DNA of 64,000 nucleotides from Oreocharis arfaki. Taxonomy: Eukaryota; Chordata; Aves; Passeriformes; Paramythiidae. This document shows positions 1 to 13,194 of this stretch, piece by piece (the stretch's first letter is position 1; each line of letters starts with the position of its first letter). The stretch is from positions 2,359,340-2,423,339 of the forward strand of contig VZRR01011618.1 of NCBI GenBank assembly GCA_013398015.1, in the 5' to 3' direction. Position numbers and translations under genes: made by a program. Under the pieces are notes generated by a model. That model did no database searches, had not been told where the DNA came from, and saw nothing but the letters and a program-made list of their open reading frames with translations.

Positions 1-764
1 TTAAATGAGTAATTCCCATTTCAGAGAAAAGTGAGTACTGCTGTAGGTGTAGAGGATGCAAATCATACTGAAGAAAAAAAAAAAAAGGTGCAGAGTTCTG
101 AGTTCATTTATGACAAGGAAATAAAATAGGAATCAAAAATGAGATGCTCTGGCTTTAAAACTTCAGCTATTTATAAAATACTTGCTGAGTATAACATCAT
201 TGAACTACATATATATTCCCGAAATACTTCTGTTAGGACTTATTCAGCTTCCAAATGAGAAAAATATATTTCCTCCAAATTCCCAGGGCACATTCTCAGT
301 CAACCTGAAAACCAAGTTATATTGTTTCTGACATCATAATTATAAAGTAAATTTACAGTACTTTATCATTTTGTTGATGATGCTGAAGTCGTAACAGAAT
401 CAAATCCATTCTCCTACCAGTATGCAACTCTGCCCAGTCATAAAAATCATTGTTTTCTGCTATCAAAATTAGGGATAGCAACCTAAAATGGTATGTTCCT
501 ATTGAATATAGAGACAGATAGTGATGAAAACAATCATAGTTCTAATAACAATACTGTCACAGTCTTATAATGCTACTAAGGTATAGTTATGATATAGCCA
601 TAGTGAAATGAATATTTCATTAAAATTTCGTAATTCTAATCTCGTTTTACCTTAAATACAGACAGTCTAACTGCAGTTTCATTATCAAAGCCTATTAAAG
701 AGAAAGTAAGCATGTATACATGAACTAATGTAAGAGTCTGCAGTTATAACCCTAATGAAGCCAA
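1..764. other. AT-rich noncoding sequence
   Basis: No coding exon or RNA gene is visible. The stretch is AT-rich and contains a run of 13 A at 74-86. Stops are frequent in all frames. Nothing else can be supported. Confidence 0.6.
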
Positions 765-1042
765 ATCTTTTCTGGTAGTGGCAAAGGACATAACACTCCC
801 TAGAGAGCTCAGGCTGGGTATTCAGAAAAGTTTTCTCCAGGAATGCCACGCAGTGTTGGACCAGGCCACCCGCAAGAGGCTGAAGCACCTCTTTCCGAAG
901 AGGTTTGCAAGACTCCACTAGACAAGCCATGACCAGTTTAACCTAGTGTTGGTGGCAGGCCCTACTGGGGCTGGAAGCTGCGGACGGAGAGCCCCCCTCA
1001 GCTTTCTGTCACCTGAAATTTCTGGGATTCTGTGATCCTACA
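765..1042 (+). mobile_element. CR1 LINE 3'-end fragment, 5'-truncated
   Basis: In order, the plus strand follows the last part of an avian CR1 element. The segment around 800-835 resembles the usual 'AGGCTGGGTATT' block. Then come the degenerate 'GGAACAGG..GCC' and 'TTCAAGACCC..CTGGACA' blocks at about 840-930, and the terminal 'GGATTCTGTGATCC' at about 1022-1036, which corresponds to the CR1 octamer tail. CR1 elements move by reverse transcription primed at the 3' end, so short 3' fragments like this are the normal remains. The copy is old: it has several mismatches and small gaps and no open frame. Its exact 5' edge is uncertain by a few tens of bases. Confidence 0.65.
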
Positions 1043-2489
1043 GAAGTGGAGTTGAGAAATCTCAATGCTTTGAAAGTTAGCTAAGGATTCACTGCTGCTG
1101 CTGCTGCTTGAAATGTTCAGCATCAACCAGTCTGAGTGTTTACTCCACAGGTCACAGTCAGCAAACTACAGGGAAGCTGCCACATTTACCATTGTGCCTT
1201 TTTGTTAAAACCAATCCCAGCTATACATGAAGTCATGTGAGAGAACCTGCATCAAAGGTGTAACTGAAGATGAACAAGCTGAAACATGAATTTAAAATAT
1301 TACTTCCTTTTTAAAAAAACAAACAAAATGATAACCCCCAAACTTTTCACTGGAGAAATATTTAACTTTTAAATAAGATGATCAGCAACTTCTTTCCTTC
1401 TGCAAAACATTTCAAATCTGGGAGGAGGGGGAAAGAAAAAACAAAACCCTCAGCCTAATTTACAAAAGTCTGCAACATTTTTGTAAAGGTTATCAGATGT
1501 CTTCTTTCTCAGCATAACTAAATCTCAAAGAAAAGACAGCCTGTTCACTGGCATGTATGCTGATCTCACAGATCTAATGCAGAAAGCACACGCCTTTCTG
1601 TGTACAGCACTCACATACAGTTTATGCGTAAGTTTCCCAAATGTTTTCAAATACCCTGAATAACACAGTGTAATTTTTTTAATCTCTGCTCAGTTTTCTG
1701 CATATTAATTTATAATTACATGCAGGTTTTCCTCTGCTTTTGTCTGCTGCTAAGTGGGACTTGAGGCAATTATTTTTTCAAACACTTTTCAGCTCACCAT
1801 AAAGCTAAATGCATATAACTTCAGATCCTGAATCCGACTGCTGAGCATACCTTTCATCACATCACATTATTTGGTCTTCATTTAGCTGTCACAAAACCAT
1901 TTCCTTTCGTCTACAGATTAATTACAGCCTGGTGAGGTTTCAGCACAAATACCTTAGCCCATTGGAGCCTCTGCAAAGACACAGTGATTCATGCCGTATC
2001 TATGCCTCTGGAAGGGAAAATAAAGCTGAGGCAGGACATGCAAGCTGTGAGTGGATCCGATATCAAAAGAGCTGGAGCCTCCAGTGAACACCCAGCCATA
2101 CCAACACAAATAAGTTTCTGCACGACTTGTGCAAGAGCCACAGCTGAACATGAACCACCGCTTTAGTTCGGCGCTAAGCTGATTTAGCTACACCATTCAT
2201 TCATCCAGGACTAAAGATGACAAGGCAGGAAGTGTCACTCAGTCATGAATTATATGTGACACAAAAAAGCCACAGGTGTGGTTTGAGAGACTATGCGTGC
2301 AGCCGCCGCAGCTCTGGATTCCAGTTAATTGCTGTAAGTAACTATGGAAAATGGACAGTGGGAAACTCCGTAGAAATGCGGAGAGCAAAGCAGTCCAAGA
2401 ACACTTTCCCACTTGTTCAAAGCAGCGAGATACACCCTTTAAACATGTGTCAACTGTATCTGATGACGACCATGTCAGTGTATTAGGTC
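1043..2489. other. Noncoding sequence with a short CTG repeat
   Basis: No exon is recognised. A perfect short CTG run lies at 1092-1107. The rest is AT-rich unique-looking sequence with frequent stops. Overlapping frames at 1954-2166 and 2217-2486 have no recognisable domain. Confidence 0.55.
1092..1107 (+). repeat. (CTG)n microsatellite
   Basis: Five consecutive CTG units plus a partial unit can be read directly. Confidence 0.9.
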
Positions 2490-2499
2490 TGGATGGTTA

Positions 2500-2780
2500 G
2501 ATACAAAGGGCTCGATTCTCTGCGGTGCCAAAGCCGTGCTGGCAGCGAGCTGGCTGCTGCTGCTGCCTCGCAGCTGCCTGTGGGCCACGGGCAGGGCTCT
2601 GCTCCTGCTGCTCGGCTCGGCGCACACACCGATGTGGTCTGGCAGCACACGGAGCACCCCGGCCACCACCCCGCTCCCGGGAGCCTCCTCCGCCCGCCTG
2701 GGATGGAGGGGTTTGCCCTGAGCCACAGCCAGCCTTTCTGTCACTTTCTTCTTTGGGGCACGCTGAAAAGTCCTGCACCT
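2500..2780. other. Isolated GC-rich, CpG-containing patch
   Basis: About 280 bases stand out from AT-rich flanks by their G+C and CpG content, including GCTGCTGCTGC runs and several CG dinucleotides. All frames are relatively open here. One plus-strand frame (from 2536) encodes a leucine-rich stretch resembling a signal peptide, but it begins at GTG with no nearby in-frame ATG. I saw no convincing acceptor and donor pair around it. It could be a small CpG island, a decayed exon or retrocopy, or simply a GC-rich patch. No gene is assigned. Confidence 0.4.
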
Positions 2781-2867
2781 TTTAAAGCAATGGGATTGGA
2801 GGAAGGGAAATAAATTCAAAGATTTTTACATATTAAGAGCTCAGATGCACATACTACATAAACTAGA

Positions 2868-2929
2868 GCTTCTAATACCTGAAAGGAGACAGAATAGGGC
2901 TTCTAATACCTGAAAGGAGACAAGAGTAG
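2868..2929 (+). repeat. Tandem duplication, 31-bp unit, two copies
   Basis: The block starting GCTTCTAATACCTGAAAGG at 2868 is repeated at 2899. The first 24 bases are identical in both units and the last few have diverged. This looks like a recent local duplication. Confidence 0.85.
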
Positions 2930-2930
2930 G

Positions 2931-5196
2931 TCCTGACTTCTGACTGCATCTGGACCAATTTTTGTGTGGTATTGACAAAATCACCTCTCTACCATGAAAT
3001 CCTGGCAAAACCTTCCTGACAGTCCTCTCCTGCCAACTTCTTCCATTGCGCAAGCGGAGCTGTTTTACCAGCTGCTATGGGTGTGCATAAGGCCACTTGT
3101 GTGGCCTGTTTGGGAAATGACAGCTAAGGAAGGGATTATGGATCCAGTTGAACTCATCCTTACAATCACTGAGAGCTAAATATATCAGTGAAGTTGACGT
3201 TTGCTCACCTTCTCACTTCAAGAGCAAAATACACTTATTCTGGTGGCAAGTCAGTTCAGTCTCCACTCCCACCTCTCCCAGTGCTGAGTTCGGGACAACA
3301 ATTTCTGCAAGAGCCCTCCAAATGAATGCAGTTTTTGAATTTTGAATTGAATTTTCCCTTACTTCACACTCCAACATACCCATCTATTTTCTAAAAGACA
3401 CTATATTAGATCCCCTGAAAAATCTTGCATCCATCTGGTCAGACATACAGAGATCTCAAGACCAGTATTTGCTGCTTCCTCAGTGATATTCAGTATATTT
3501 TTTTACCTTTTGGGGGAGAAGAGCTTTGTTCTTTGATGTCAACCTATTCCCTCCCTCCAAGAGAGGTCCATCTGCTGCATGAGGACGCTGTGGCTCTTAG
3601 GCAGGTACCTAGGGAGCTCCACCCAGCCACCAGGGACAATCCCAGCAGTATTCTGGCCTCAAAACCACACAGAACAGTTAGTCCTTTCCAGTGTGATATC
3701 CCTGCCAACAATAATCAAACTGGTGTTTTGGAAAAATCACCAAATGAGAGGGATTTTTTTTTTGTCTGTCTTTAAATGGTACTAAATATCTGCAGCCCTC
3801 TTCAGTAACAAAAGGACACAAAGAAGGAGGGGGAAAAAAAAAGTCCCGCTTCTTTAGTTGTTTTTGCTGAATTTGGAAAGGTTCCTGGATCAAAGCTCAA
3901 AAAGCTGCAAGTTTGTAGAAGGCACATTAGCAATGCTTAGTGAGGAAAAATTAGTGAACCGCGTAAGAAAGACAACCGACCCAAGCCAGAGGATGTAATC
4001 AATGAGCAAACTCCAGGAAGAACAATTCAGTAGGAGAAAGTATGCTGAGAGCCTTCAGACAATTCAACAGGATCCACCCCGAACTCAAACCCAAGGCAGG
4101 TCACAGCATGAAAAAGCACCAAGAAGAGGAGATATATTTTAATTCATTAGATTGTATTTTACAAGAAATGGAGCCTCTAGGGAGGCCATTATTCTCATAT
4201 AGATGTACTCCGGTGAAACAGACGAAAAAATACCTAGACTCCCTGATGCGAGAGGTCAAACAATTACAATTTCCTTAATTTCATATCCAGTTGGGAAATT
4301 AAACAACAGAACTATGGAAGCTTTACACTTCATTTTGAGGAAAGTGGCAATTTAAATTAATTTTTTTAATGTTATAAGAATCGATGAGTGAGTAGAGGAG
4401 GGGGCTTTTCCCCAGTGACATTCCCCACCACCCTTTTTAAACAATCTTGCTCATTCAATGGAAAAATAAATAAATAAATCAGGGAACATAAAGTCTTTCA
4501 TAAAAGACTGATTCCTTCACAAACAAAGCACTAAGTGTTGCTTCTCATGAAGCTGCTTTATTTCATTAATAGTTTTCTCTGCACAACTCAACAAGCTTTG
4601 TTCACAAAGTGCTTTCCAAAGTTGGGAATAGTAGTCTCTGGAAAGAAGCAGCATCCTTTCCCCATGCTATAATATACAGGAACAATTTATAGCAATGAAA
4701 AAGAAAACAGGAGACCCTGTGGTCCATCTAGGCTTGGCCTGTCGCTCCTCCACAACCCCATGAGCTAAGTCATGGTTATGCTTTTCTAATTCCTACAAAA
4801 CTGGAAAAAAGTTCAAGGGCTTTATTGGTAAAGAACTCGACCAAGGTCCTGCCCTTTGACACAGCTCCTTCAAAGCCTGGAGCAAGGTAGGTTCCCACAA
4901 CACAGGCTGGACATGGACGAGACAGACTTGGGAGGGTACACCAAGAAGCCTATGTGGCTTCTGCTCTGGCTCCAGTCACAGCATTCCCACAGAACCCTCT
5001 CATCAGAAGGAGGCTGCAGTGTGGGGTCACATACGGGTGTCTCAGTGCCACCCAGCACGTGATATACACAACACCCGGCAGCAGCAGCCAGACCACAAAA
5101 GCTGCAGCCAGGAAGAGCATGTCATTAATAGAAAACAAGCTAATGCTTGACACAGAGCAAACAGGCCCAGGATACCTAACTACAGGACAAAACCAG
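2931..5196. other. Noncoding sequence
   Basis: No exon is recognised. An ATG-initiated 78-codon frame at 4042-4278 has a basic, glutamate-rich composition but no domain I know, and no splice context supports it. A short AAAT repeat lies at 4462-4479. The rest is AT-rich and unremarkable. Confidence 0.5.
4462..4479 (+). repeat. (AAAT)n microsatellite
   Basis: Short run of AAAT/TAAA units read directly. Confidence 0.8.
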
Positions 5197-5220
5197 AAAA
5201 ACACAACACAACACAACACA
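5197..5220 (+). repeat. (AACAC)n microsatellite
   Basis: Four to five perfect AACAC pentamer units are read directly. Confidence 0.9.
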
Positions 5221-8200
5221 TTAGCACTTGTACAGAGACAGTGAAAAAAAATAGTCTGCTGGCCAATGGGGATGAAAATGAGAAAATGAACTGAAAACCT
5301 TTTTTAATGTTTCACTGGGCGAAAAATATTAATTAGAGAGGGTGTTTTTTTGGCCAGAATTAACTCATGAAAATCTGCTATCAGGGTTCAATAGATACCG
5401 CTATCCTGAGGCTCAACAGGTAATTTTTTAAAACTTTACACCTAAAACCAGCAAGTCAACGGAACTTACATTACAGAGCTGCAAACTCTGGCACCCACAT
5501 GTGACTTTGAAGACATTAAAGATTTTCTAATTAAAGGCAAGACCATTTGCAAGACAGATGATTCCAGTTTACTGTCAAGCCCATTGGGAGATGTGACTGA
5601 AGCACAGCTAGAAGCGAGCAGAGAGCTGCTCGCAGACGGGCTAGGCCAGGACAGTCAGTCTGTGTCCCAGGATGCTTGTGCAAACAGTAGGGAGAAAAGC
5701 AACCCAGCCGGAAGCACCGAAAGCCAAAGTAATTTTTGTCTTGATGTTGTAAGCAATTGAAGAAAAGGCAGCTGTACCTCCAGTTATGAGGACATAGAAA
5801 CGTCCAGTCAGAAAACGAAAAAACATCAGCCTGACATTTGCAGGCTGCAAAACTCTTTGTGTACATCTGGTCAGACCAGCCTCTGGGGACCAGCCCTCCT
5901 CCTGGAGCTGCTCAGTGAGAGATTCAGCTCCAGCTGCAAAATAATCCCAGTTACTGATAAGCAGGATCACACTGCAGAAGCAAGACTAAGCATGGATGAC
6001 GTAGAGTGAAACCACTGTAAAACCAACTGATTAAAAAAAATAAATAAAACAAATCTAAGACACATTATTACTTAGGCTGTGTAGTAGCTGACGTACAGGA
6101 TTACTTCCACTGGCTTGGGAGGTCAGTCAATGGATTTTTTTGCTGCACTCTCCTGCACAAATTATATTCACTTTTATGTCTCACCAGTCATCACAGATGC
6201 AGCCTGTTCCAGCAACCAAGGAGACAGCCTACACCAAACTGAGCCTGGGACGCTGTGATCCCATTGTCCTGCCTGCCCCCATCTTCCCTCCCATTCTCCT
6301 GTGCTCACATTAATGCAATCACAGTGTCAATCAGTTTAGGGAACTGATCTCGCCAAAAAAACATGATTCTGTGAGGGAAGAAAAAAAAAAAAAAAAGATC
6401 AGTTTTCAGCATCTGAATGTGTATATTGTACGACCACACAAGTGCCAGAGGGTAAAGACGGAAACAGGATTGCAACAGCTGGATCAGTTTAAGTTGCCTT
6501 TGACCAACACCTTGCAGAGGAAAAATCCTAAATACATTCTCTCACAAGCAGCAGAGACTGGGGAATCTTGGTGCAAGTGGAGGGGCCAGAAAAGTCCATG
6601 CATGTGGCTCCACAAGGCTCCTTGGACAACTTTTCAGCCTCTCAAAGGCTGGCATTTGCACTGGGGGCACTTGTGATGGTTTCCAGGCTGGGCACGTGGG
6701 CTCCGAGTTCCATCCTGACAGCATTCCTGTGAATCTGCCACTGACCAAGAGCACTGCCCCACATACAGTGAGTCTGAAAATCATCTGCCTCCCAAGAGAG
6801 GCCACCAGGCAGCAGCTGGAGAACAGCACAGTCAGGAGATGTGCAAGCTCCAACTACTGTGCATTAACCTCTTCTCACGAGTTTTAATGTAACTATTTTT
6901 AAACCGCTAATCACTGGTTTTAACAAAAAGCGCAAATGTATAGTGCCGGGGCCAGTCAGGCATTCCTCCAGAGCTGCTCCTTTGGGGACCTTCTCCCCCT
7001 CGGCACAGCAGCCCACTTGCTTCATTTCAGGCTGCAGTGATGAAGTTCCCAAGGAAACTTCTGGTCTTCAAGAACCACAACATTTTATTTTTTGTTTAAA
7101 ATATAAAGTTCCCTAATACAAAATATTACAGCATCTGGCAGGGGCAGCTGAGGTTCTGGGTTGTCTTTACACCCCAGAGATAGAAATCCATGTCACCTAA
7201 ATGCATCTCCAACATGTCACGGTACACAAGCAGCAAAGCCTAATGGCTAAACTGCTAATCAGCCACCTCTTTCCTCAGCACTTCAAACTACCACCTCACT
7301 CCAACTATCATGATATATGGACATGATGGCCCTGCAGGCTGAGCCTCACCCTTTTTAACCCTGACCAGGCCCTGTATCAACAAATAAGTTTTACACAGCT
7401 TTGTTTCTTCACCTGCGAAATGAGGAAATCTGTGCTTACTCGTCTTTGTTAATATTCTTTTGTTCGTGTTTTGTAAATGGTCTTAGAGAACATTTATCCC
7501 ACTGAGGAGCACTGTGGAAATTATTTTTAAAGTTCCTGCAAAGTACACTGCGTAGGATCCATAAAACAACACTGCTTTTATCTCTCTCTCTGCATGCCGC
7601 TCTATCTCCTGCCTTAGCATAACAAAGAAGACGATGTTTAGCGGCATCAAAACAGATTTTTCGAGGGTAAAAGAACAACAGCCAGTGGCTAAATAAATGT
7701 ATGTGGAAACGGAGTAATCAAACGGAGGAAATAGATTGATGATGTCTCAAGTAAATCTCAAAGTTTTCCAAACTAAACATTCTTGGAAACTGATATTCTC
7801 ACTCTCCTAAATCATTGCTCCATGGCTGGAAATCCTGCTTCCAGAAAAACATTTGGTGCTGCTTTTTGTGCACTGAGGAATGTAAAGAATAAAAATCCTG
7901 CAGCCCCGTGTTTTTATTGTGGTTTCTACAAAGCTGCACTGCTGGAAAAACTCAATGGAAAGTGCAGCTTTCTGTGGATGGTGAGGAATTATTTTTTCCA
8001 GGCACACATGCAGAGGGTTCTGCTCGCAGGGCCCGGCAGAGCGTCTCCCCCCGGAACACAGGCAGGGTGTGAATGCGGAGTCAGCCACTCACCCACGCGC
8101 CGCTCGATTTCCTGGATTTAGTGAGTGGTCTTTGTTGGAGCTGAAAGGCTGCAGCTGGGGTGGAGGATACAAGTTCACCAGGGGTTATTTAGCTCCAGAC

Positions 8201-9300
8201 AGTCTTCATAAAAGCACAAGTAAGTCAGAGCAAACTTTCTTTTTTTATTTTTTTTCCCCTTTTTCTGCCTCCCCCAAGCAATGAACTTCTGAACTCTGCT
8301 ATTGCGAGTCGAGATATGACAGGACAGTAGAGGACTGCTAATTTGCATTTCGCTGATCTGCACAGCCCATAACTCACACAAACACACGCAGAGCAAACAC
8401 GTTTCACCATACTTCTCAGAAAAGATTTAATAGTGAAGCGTATGGCTGAGGTCTCCTATTACTTAGGCAGTTGAGTTTTCCAAAACACACAATACTTCCA
8501 CTATATCTGAAAACAACTAATACTTTCAAGTGCTCCATATGCATCAAGCCCAGGAAGAAAATGCATTAGGTGATGTATTATCCTTTCTTTTTTATTATGG
8601 ACCTTTGCTTCATCACTAATGAGTGGAACTAAATCGCTCTTACAGCTGCGAGCAAATTCACACGGGGCGAGTTTCATAAAAGGGAAAGCTCTAAAACAGC
8701 GAGGTTGCAAAGCAGAAAGGGAATAACTCAGACAGTTCTGGTTTATTGATCACCAGTTACAACTGCTGGGGTAACACCATTAAGCTCCTATCCAAACGGT
8801 GACCTTCCAAAGCAGATTCCCCAATTGAGCTCTGCTCCAGCAATACTCCAGATCTTAATGGCACTATACAACCTTATCAGCAATAGGCTACACATTGCAT
8901 ATACACCAAAACATGTGTAACAGAGGTCAGGAGCTCCTGTCACAAGAGATTTCCAATGGAAAGCATCAGGTTGTCTACACTGGAAATATCTGTGGCTGTG
9001 CATTGGTCTGAGGGTCAGCACGCTGCCTCTTTCCTCAGCAGGTGTCCAGGCAGACACCCAAACTCCCCAGCTTCTGTTCCCAGGAAACCCCACCTCATGG
9101 ACTGCTTTCTCCACCTGGCAGCTGGGGTGTCCATCCCAGGCTGCTGGCAGGAGCACAAAGCTTGTGAGAGCTCCATGAGTCCAAGCTCTACATGAAGCTT
9201 AAGAGGGGCTCTAAGCCCTCCTTCCCTGAGAGTCAGGAGTTGGGGCAGACAGCTGTTCTCTTTCATTTCGGAGTAATCAGCTAAAACCAGTTTTGGTTTG
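5221..9300. other. Noncoding sequence with homopolymer tracts
   Basis: No exon, RNA gene or repeat family is recognised. A 16-A run lies at 6381-6396 and a pyrimidine-rich tract at 8236-8275. Several 80-120 codon frames on both strands overlap one another and share no recognisable motif, so I treat them as chance. Confidence 0.5.
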
Positions 9301-12300
9301 GGTTTTTTTCTTTTTTTCTTTTTCCTTCCAGAGCAAAAAAATGTATGGAATTTCCTTTCTGTGAGACCCTTTTAAGAGCTCTGTTGGGAAACTGAGTGAA
9401 TTTTCCCAAAATATTTCCCCCAAAAGCAGAAATGTCAGTTAGCACCAGCTCCAATTATATGACAATTCATTTCTTGTCAGACAACCAAATTTGAGATCCA
9501 TCTTATCCTTGGGCAAGTCCCTTTACAACCTTTTCTCACTCCCCTTAGTCAAACACACGAACTTCCAAAGACTGAAGAATCCTGTATGTGAACTGCCTGA
9601 AGAGAAGGTGGTGATTCATAACACAAGGGAAAATGTGTGATAAAGCAGAGGAGCTTATCCCAGCTGTTGAAAGGGATGTGTAGAAATCCATGCAAGATTA
9701 AAATGCCAGGTTTCCATTTTCTTCGGATATTCAAAGGGAGAGATGCAATCTTTGCATCCTGCCAAACTGTAGCCCAACAGGAATGTGTGCAGTTGTTTTG
9801 ACAAACTGCAGCTTACTAGAGAAAACTTAATTTTCACATCATAAACTTTCCTTAAGCTGGCTTCAGGCTTCATACTTGCAAAACCTCAGCTACAAAAATG
9901 TTATTCAAAACCAGGAAAGTTTAGGGACACCAGCACAATTCTGTGTCTGAACCACATCTCCAAAATCTAAAGCTTGGTTCTGTAGCTCTCAATCATCCCA
10001 AGCAGCACTTAAGACATATGGTCTACCCAAGTCCCACGTTGCTTTTCATTGCATGTTACATATATATAATTAAACCCTTCTGGCTCAACACAAACCAGAG
10101 TTTAGGATCCAGTTTGATCACTACCAGCAGTTCTCTACTCCTCTCCCCACTCCCATACACACATGTCCCTACAACAGCTATCAGAATTTATGGGTGTAAA
10201 CCATAACAGAGGTAAACCAATTCAGGGGTCCAGCACTGGTTGGTTGTTAATTATTTCACCTCTATTTCTACATTCCTAAGGGAGGTTTAGTCTAGTGAAA
10301 GTCTCCAGCCTGCTAGCTCCGGAAGTCATTTGCAGACATGGCTGTGCAGTGTATGAAGCATGTTAAGACATCTCTGGACTGGGGCTGTCCAGTCCAAGGC
10401 AACCCAGTACTGGGCTGCTCAACCTCGTTGCCGAGCTGCCAGGACACTGCTACGCCTGCCTTATCACTTGTTTATCTGATGCTAGCCCAGAGGTGCTGGA
10501 GCTGCACCTCACCCCACCCCACAGCACACACCAAGGGAGCCCAGTCCCAGCTCTACCCTTTCCTCCTGGCCCTCAGGGGAGACATGGAGGACAAAGCTCA
10601 GAGTTATGGCCACTCAGTTTCCCATCTTGTCAGAGAGAAGTGACAAGAAATGATTCATCCAGAGTGGACATACTGCAAAGACAGCTGATTTTCTGGGCAC
10701 CCTAATAAATCCTGGAAAAATTGTTCTGCATTAGAATATAGGATCCTGAAATGCTGGCAGACCTTAAGCCACTTCTGCAGTAGGACACAGGTGGGGACCA
10801 TGAAGCAGTGCTCTAATTGCCAGGACAGGGAGCCAAGGGTCCCCATTCTCTGACACTATTATCAGGTTCCTGATACTCCCGACTGTCCATCTGTGACTCA
10901 GCTTCTTAACACAAGCATCTTGGTATATAATATCCAAGCATTTCTTTAAAGTACTTTGAGACATATGAGTGCAAAATACTTGTATGGGTGTTGATGGAAA
11001 GAACAAACATCCCTTAGCCCTTCAGCGACTGCTAGATTTGTTGTGAAATGAGAACACATCAGGGGAAAAGCTTCCATCACCTATGGCTGGTGCTATCTCC
11101 TCAGTTTTTAAATTAATGTGCAAAGTAAGTGAATGAACTATGAAGTTCTAAGCATAAGCTAGTTCATCTGTAACCTATGGCAGCTAACAATCAATAAAAT
11201 ACTACATTTTGCCAAGGAAAATAACTGAAACTGTGATATAAGGCTTTTCTTGGGAAAACAGAATATAAAAGTCACTGAGAACCATGTTAGAACCCAACAC
11301 ATCAGAAAGCAACAACAAACTCTAACAAGTCAGAGCACTTCCTACTCTAAGAGGTAAATAAAATAAACTTCTGTTGACACAATGCACCTTATGACAGAAT
11401 TACTGTTCCATTGCTTATTTATTCCTTTTTTAAACCCCATACTTGGCTTCCAACAGACCTTGTGGAGAGACATCTTATTTACACATAAACAAAAATAAGG
11501 TATTGTTAGTATATGCTGCATGTATAGAAGGCCTAAACTCACTCTTATGGAGTGCTTAAACTCAAAATCAGAGGTAGCACATAGTTTTTACACGAAGTTA
11601 GAAGGACACTGAACTATAGCACATCAGCAGCACTTGGAGTCCTGAAGCCATTAGCTGAATACAGGGAATTTCTCCTATCAAAAGTTTACATCTGTGCAGA
11701 CCAAACTAAAGAGCTTTCTTTGAAAGCTGGAAGAGATTTCACTGAAAGCTAAATGAACATTATAAACATTTACTCTTGGAGGCCCGCAGTGCTGGGCTGA
11801 GAAGCAGGACTTGCAAGAGATAAAGGCAGGGTACGAGTATGGGAGTAAAGAAGGATAGAAGCCCTGGAAAATGATAAAAGGCAGTAAAGAAACTGTGCAA
11901 CTGCCCAGTAAAATTAGTTTAAAACTTTCTAACCTTTAAATGCTGCTGAAGAAAACTAATACTGTATTTCAAGTCAATATAATCTGATTCCATTGCCTGG
12001 CTTTCATGCACACACATTTATGTGTTTTCTCATATGGCAGAAGAAAAAGAAAGGCATGTTCCTTGCACTTGGGCTGACTCCCTCCCTCAGTTTTGGCTTC
12101 TCCTCATGTCCTGCCAGAAGGAGGGTTTAGGTGCTGATCTGTCCCTTTCAGGGGCAGTCAGCGAGACATCTGTTTCACAGTAGGAGGAGAGCGGGAAAGG
12201 CCACGCACATCTGAAACTCTTTTGCAGTTACTATGGAGAAATGTAATGAGATAAACTACTGCTTTATTAATCAAACATCCACAGCAAATTAATCCTTTCA

Positions 12301-13090
12301 CTGCACAAGCTGGCTCAAGATTTTTCATTGCCCTCAACAGATAAGGAAGGAGGGCAGCGTTTTCCTTTCTCATACTGATAAAAAGGTATGCTTGCCATGC
12401 CTTATAGTCTGCCATGCTGCACAAGCTGGCTTTTGCAAGCCAGAGCTTCTGGGAGCTGAATTTCTGCTGCTCCTGCTGGGACTTCACGGCTCCCACGCAT
12501 CTCCCTGGCCCTTCAGCTGCAGGTTATCAACTCAGACCAGCAAGGTTGGGAATACTCTGAAAGCTCCAGATCATAACCCAGCCCTGCTATGAAGTTAAAA
12601 GTGGCCTGGACTGTTATGGTGACCTCAAAATTTGCTGCAGTTTATTCCGAGGTACGCTCTCCCCCAAACACTTCACTCAGTTGCTCCAGGCTTGGCTTTG
12701 CAAAGATGTCTTTCACTAGAAAGGTTCCGAGAAGTTTGCAGCAACAATTAAAAGAAACCTGACCAGGTTTGCACTGTCCTCTTGAGGAATGCCTGCCTGG
12801 AAAGTCTGCCTTGTAAATGGGTTGGGCCCAAGTCTACTAATAGAGGTGCAAAAGTATCATCAATCTCCAGGGTTAAAAAAAACACCAATGATGTGTCCTG
12901 CAAATGCTATTAGAGACCCCCAGCTGCATAATTAAAATTCCTTTTTAAAGTGGCCTCAGAAATAAGGTAGGGAGGATAATTGATACTCCCGCACAGCAGT
13001 GAAACCAAACAATTTTTAAAAAATAATTCTGGAGTCATACTGACATAAATGATTTATTTCTGCTGAATGGAAACCACTTAGATTAAGGTG
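9301..13090. other. Noncoding sequence
   Basis: I see no exon, RNA gene or clear repeat. A phrase near 9510-9545 resembles the conserved part of MIR/CORE-SINEs but is too short to call. The rest is AT-rich unique-looking sequence. Confidence 0.5.
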
Positions 13091-13095
13091 GCAAA

Positions 13096-13190
13096 CCTGA
13101 GGTAGCTTAGTGGTTATGCTGCTCTCCTGAGACGATGGGGCCTGAGCACACATCCACTCTTGGTCTGGATGTGAAAAGTGGTTCAAAGCA
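13096..13190 (+). repeat. Possible tRNA-derived SINE remnant
   Basis: TAGCTTAGTGG at about 13103-13113 fits the tRNA A-box (internal Pol III promoter), and GGTTCAAAGC at about 13175-13184 partly fits a B-box. Old tRNA-derived SINEs such as MIR-type elements start this way. The A-to-B distance of about 70 bases is longer than in most tRNAs and the sequence between does not fold into an obvious cloverleaf, so it is not a functional tRNA gene. The family is not identified. Confidence 0.3.
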
Positions 13191-13194
13191 AAGC

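Noticed and set aside
2536..2721. Secreted small protein with a signal peptide
   Set aside because: The frame begins at GTG with no nearby in-frame ATG, and no splice acceptor and donor pair supports an exon.
6802..6815. CTCF site
   Set aside because: CCACCAGGCAGCAG misses two important positions of the core.
9490..9545. MIR/CORE-SINE remnant
   Set aside because: Only a phrase of about 15 bases resembles the core, which is too little to call.
13096..13190. Functional tRNA gene
   Set aside because: Only the A-box is good; the B-box is partial and too far away, and no cloverleaf or anticodon arm can be drawn.
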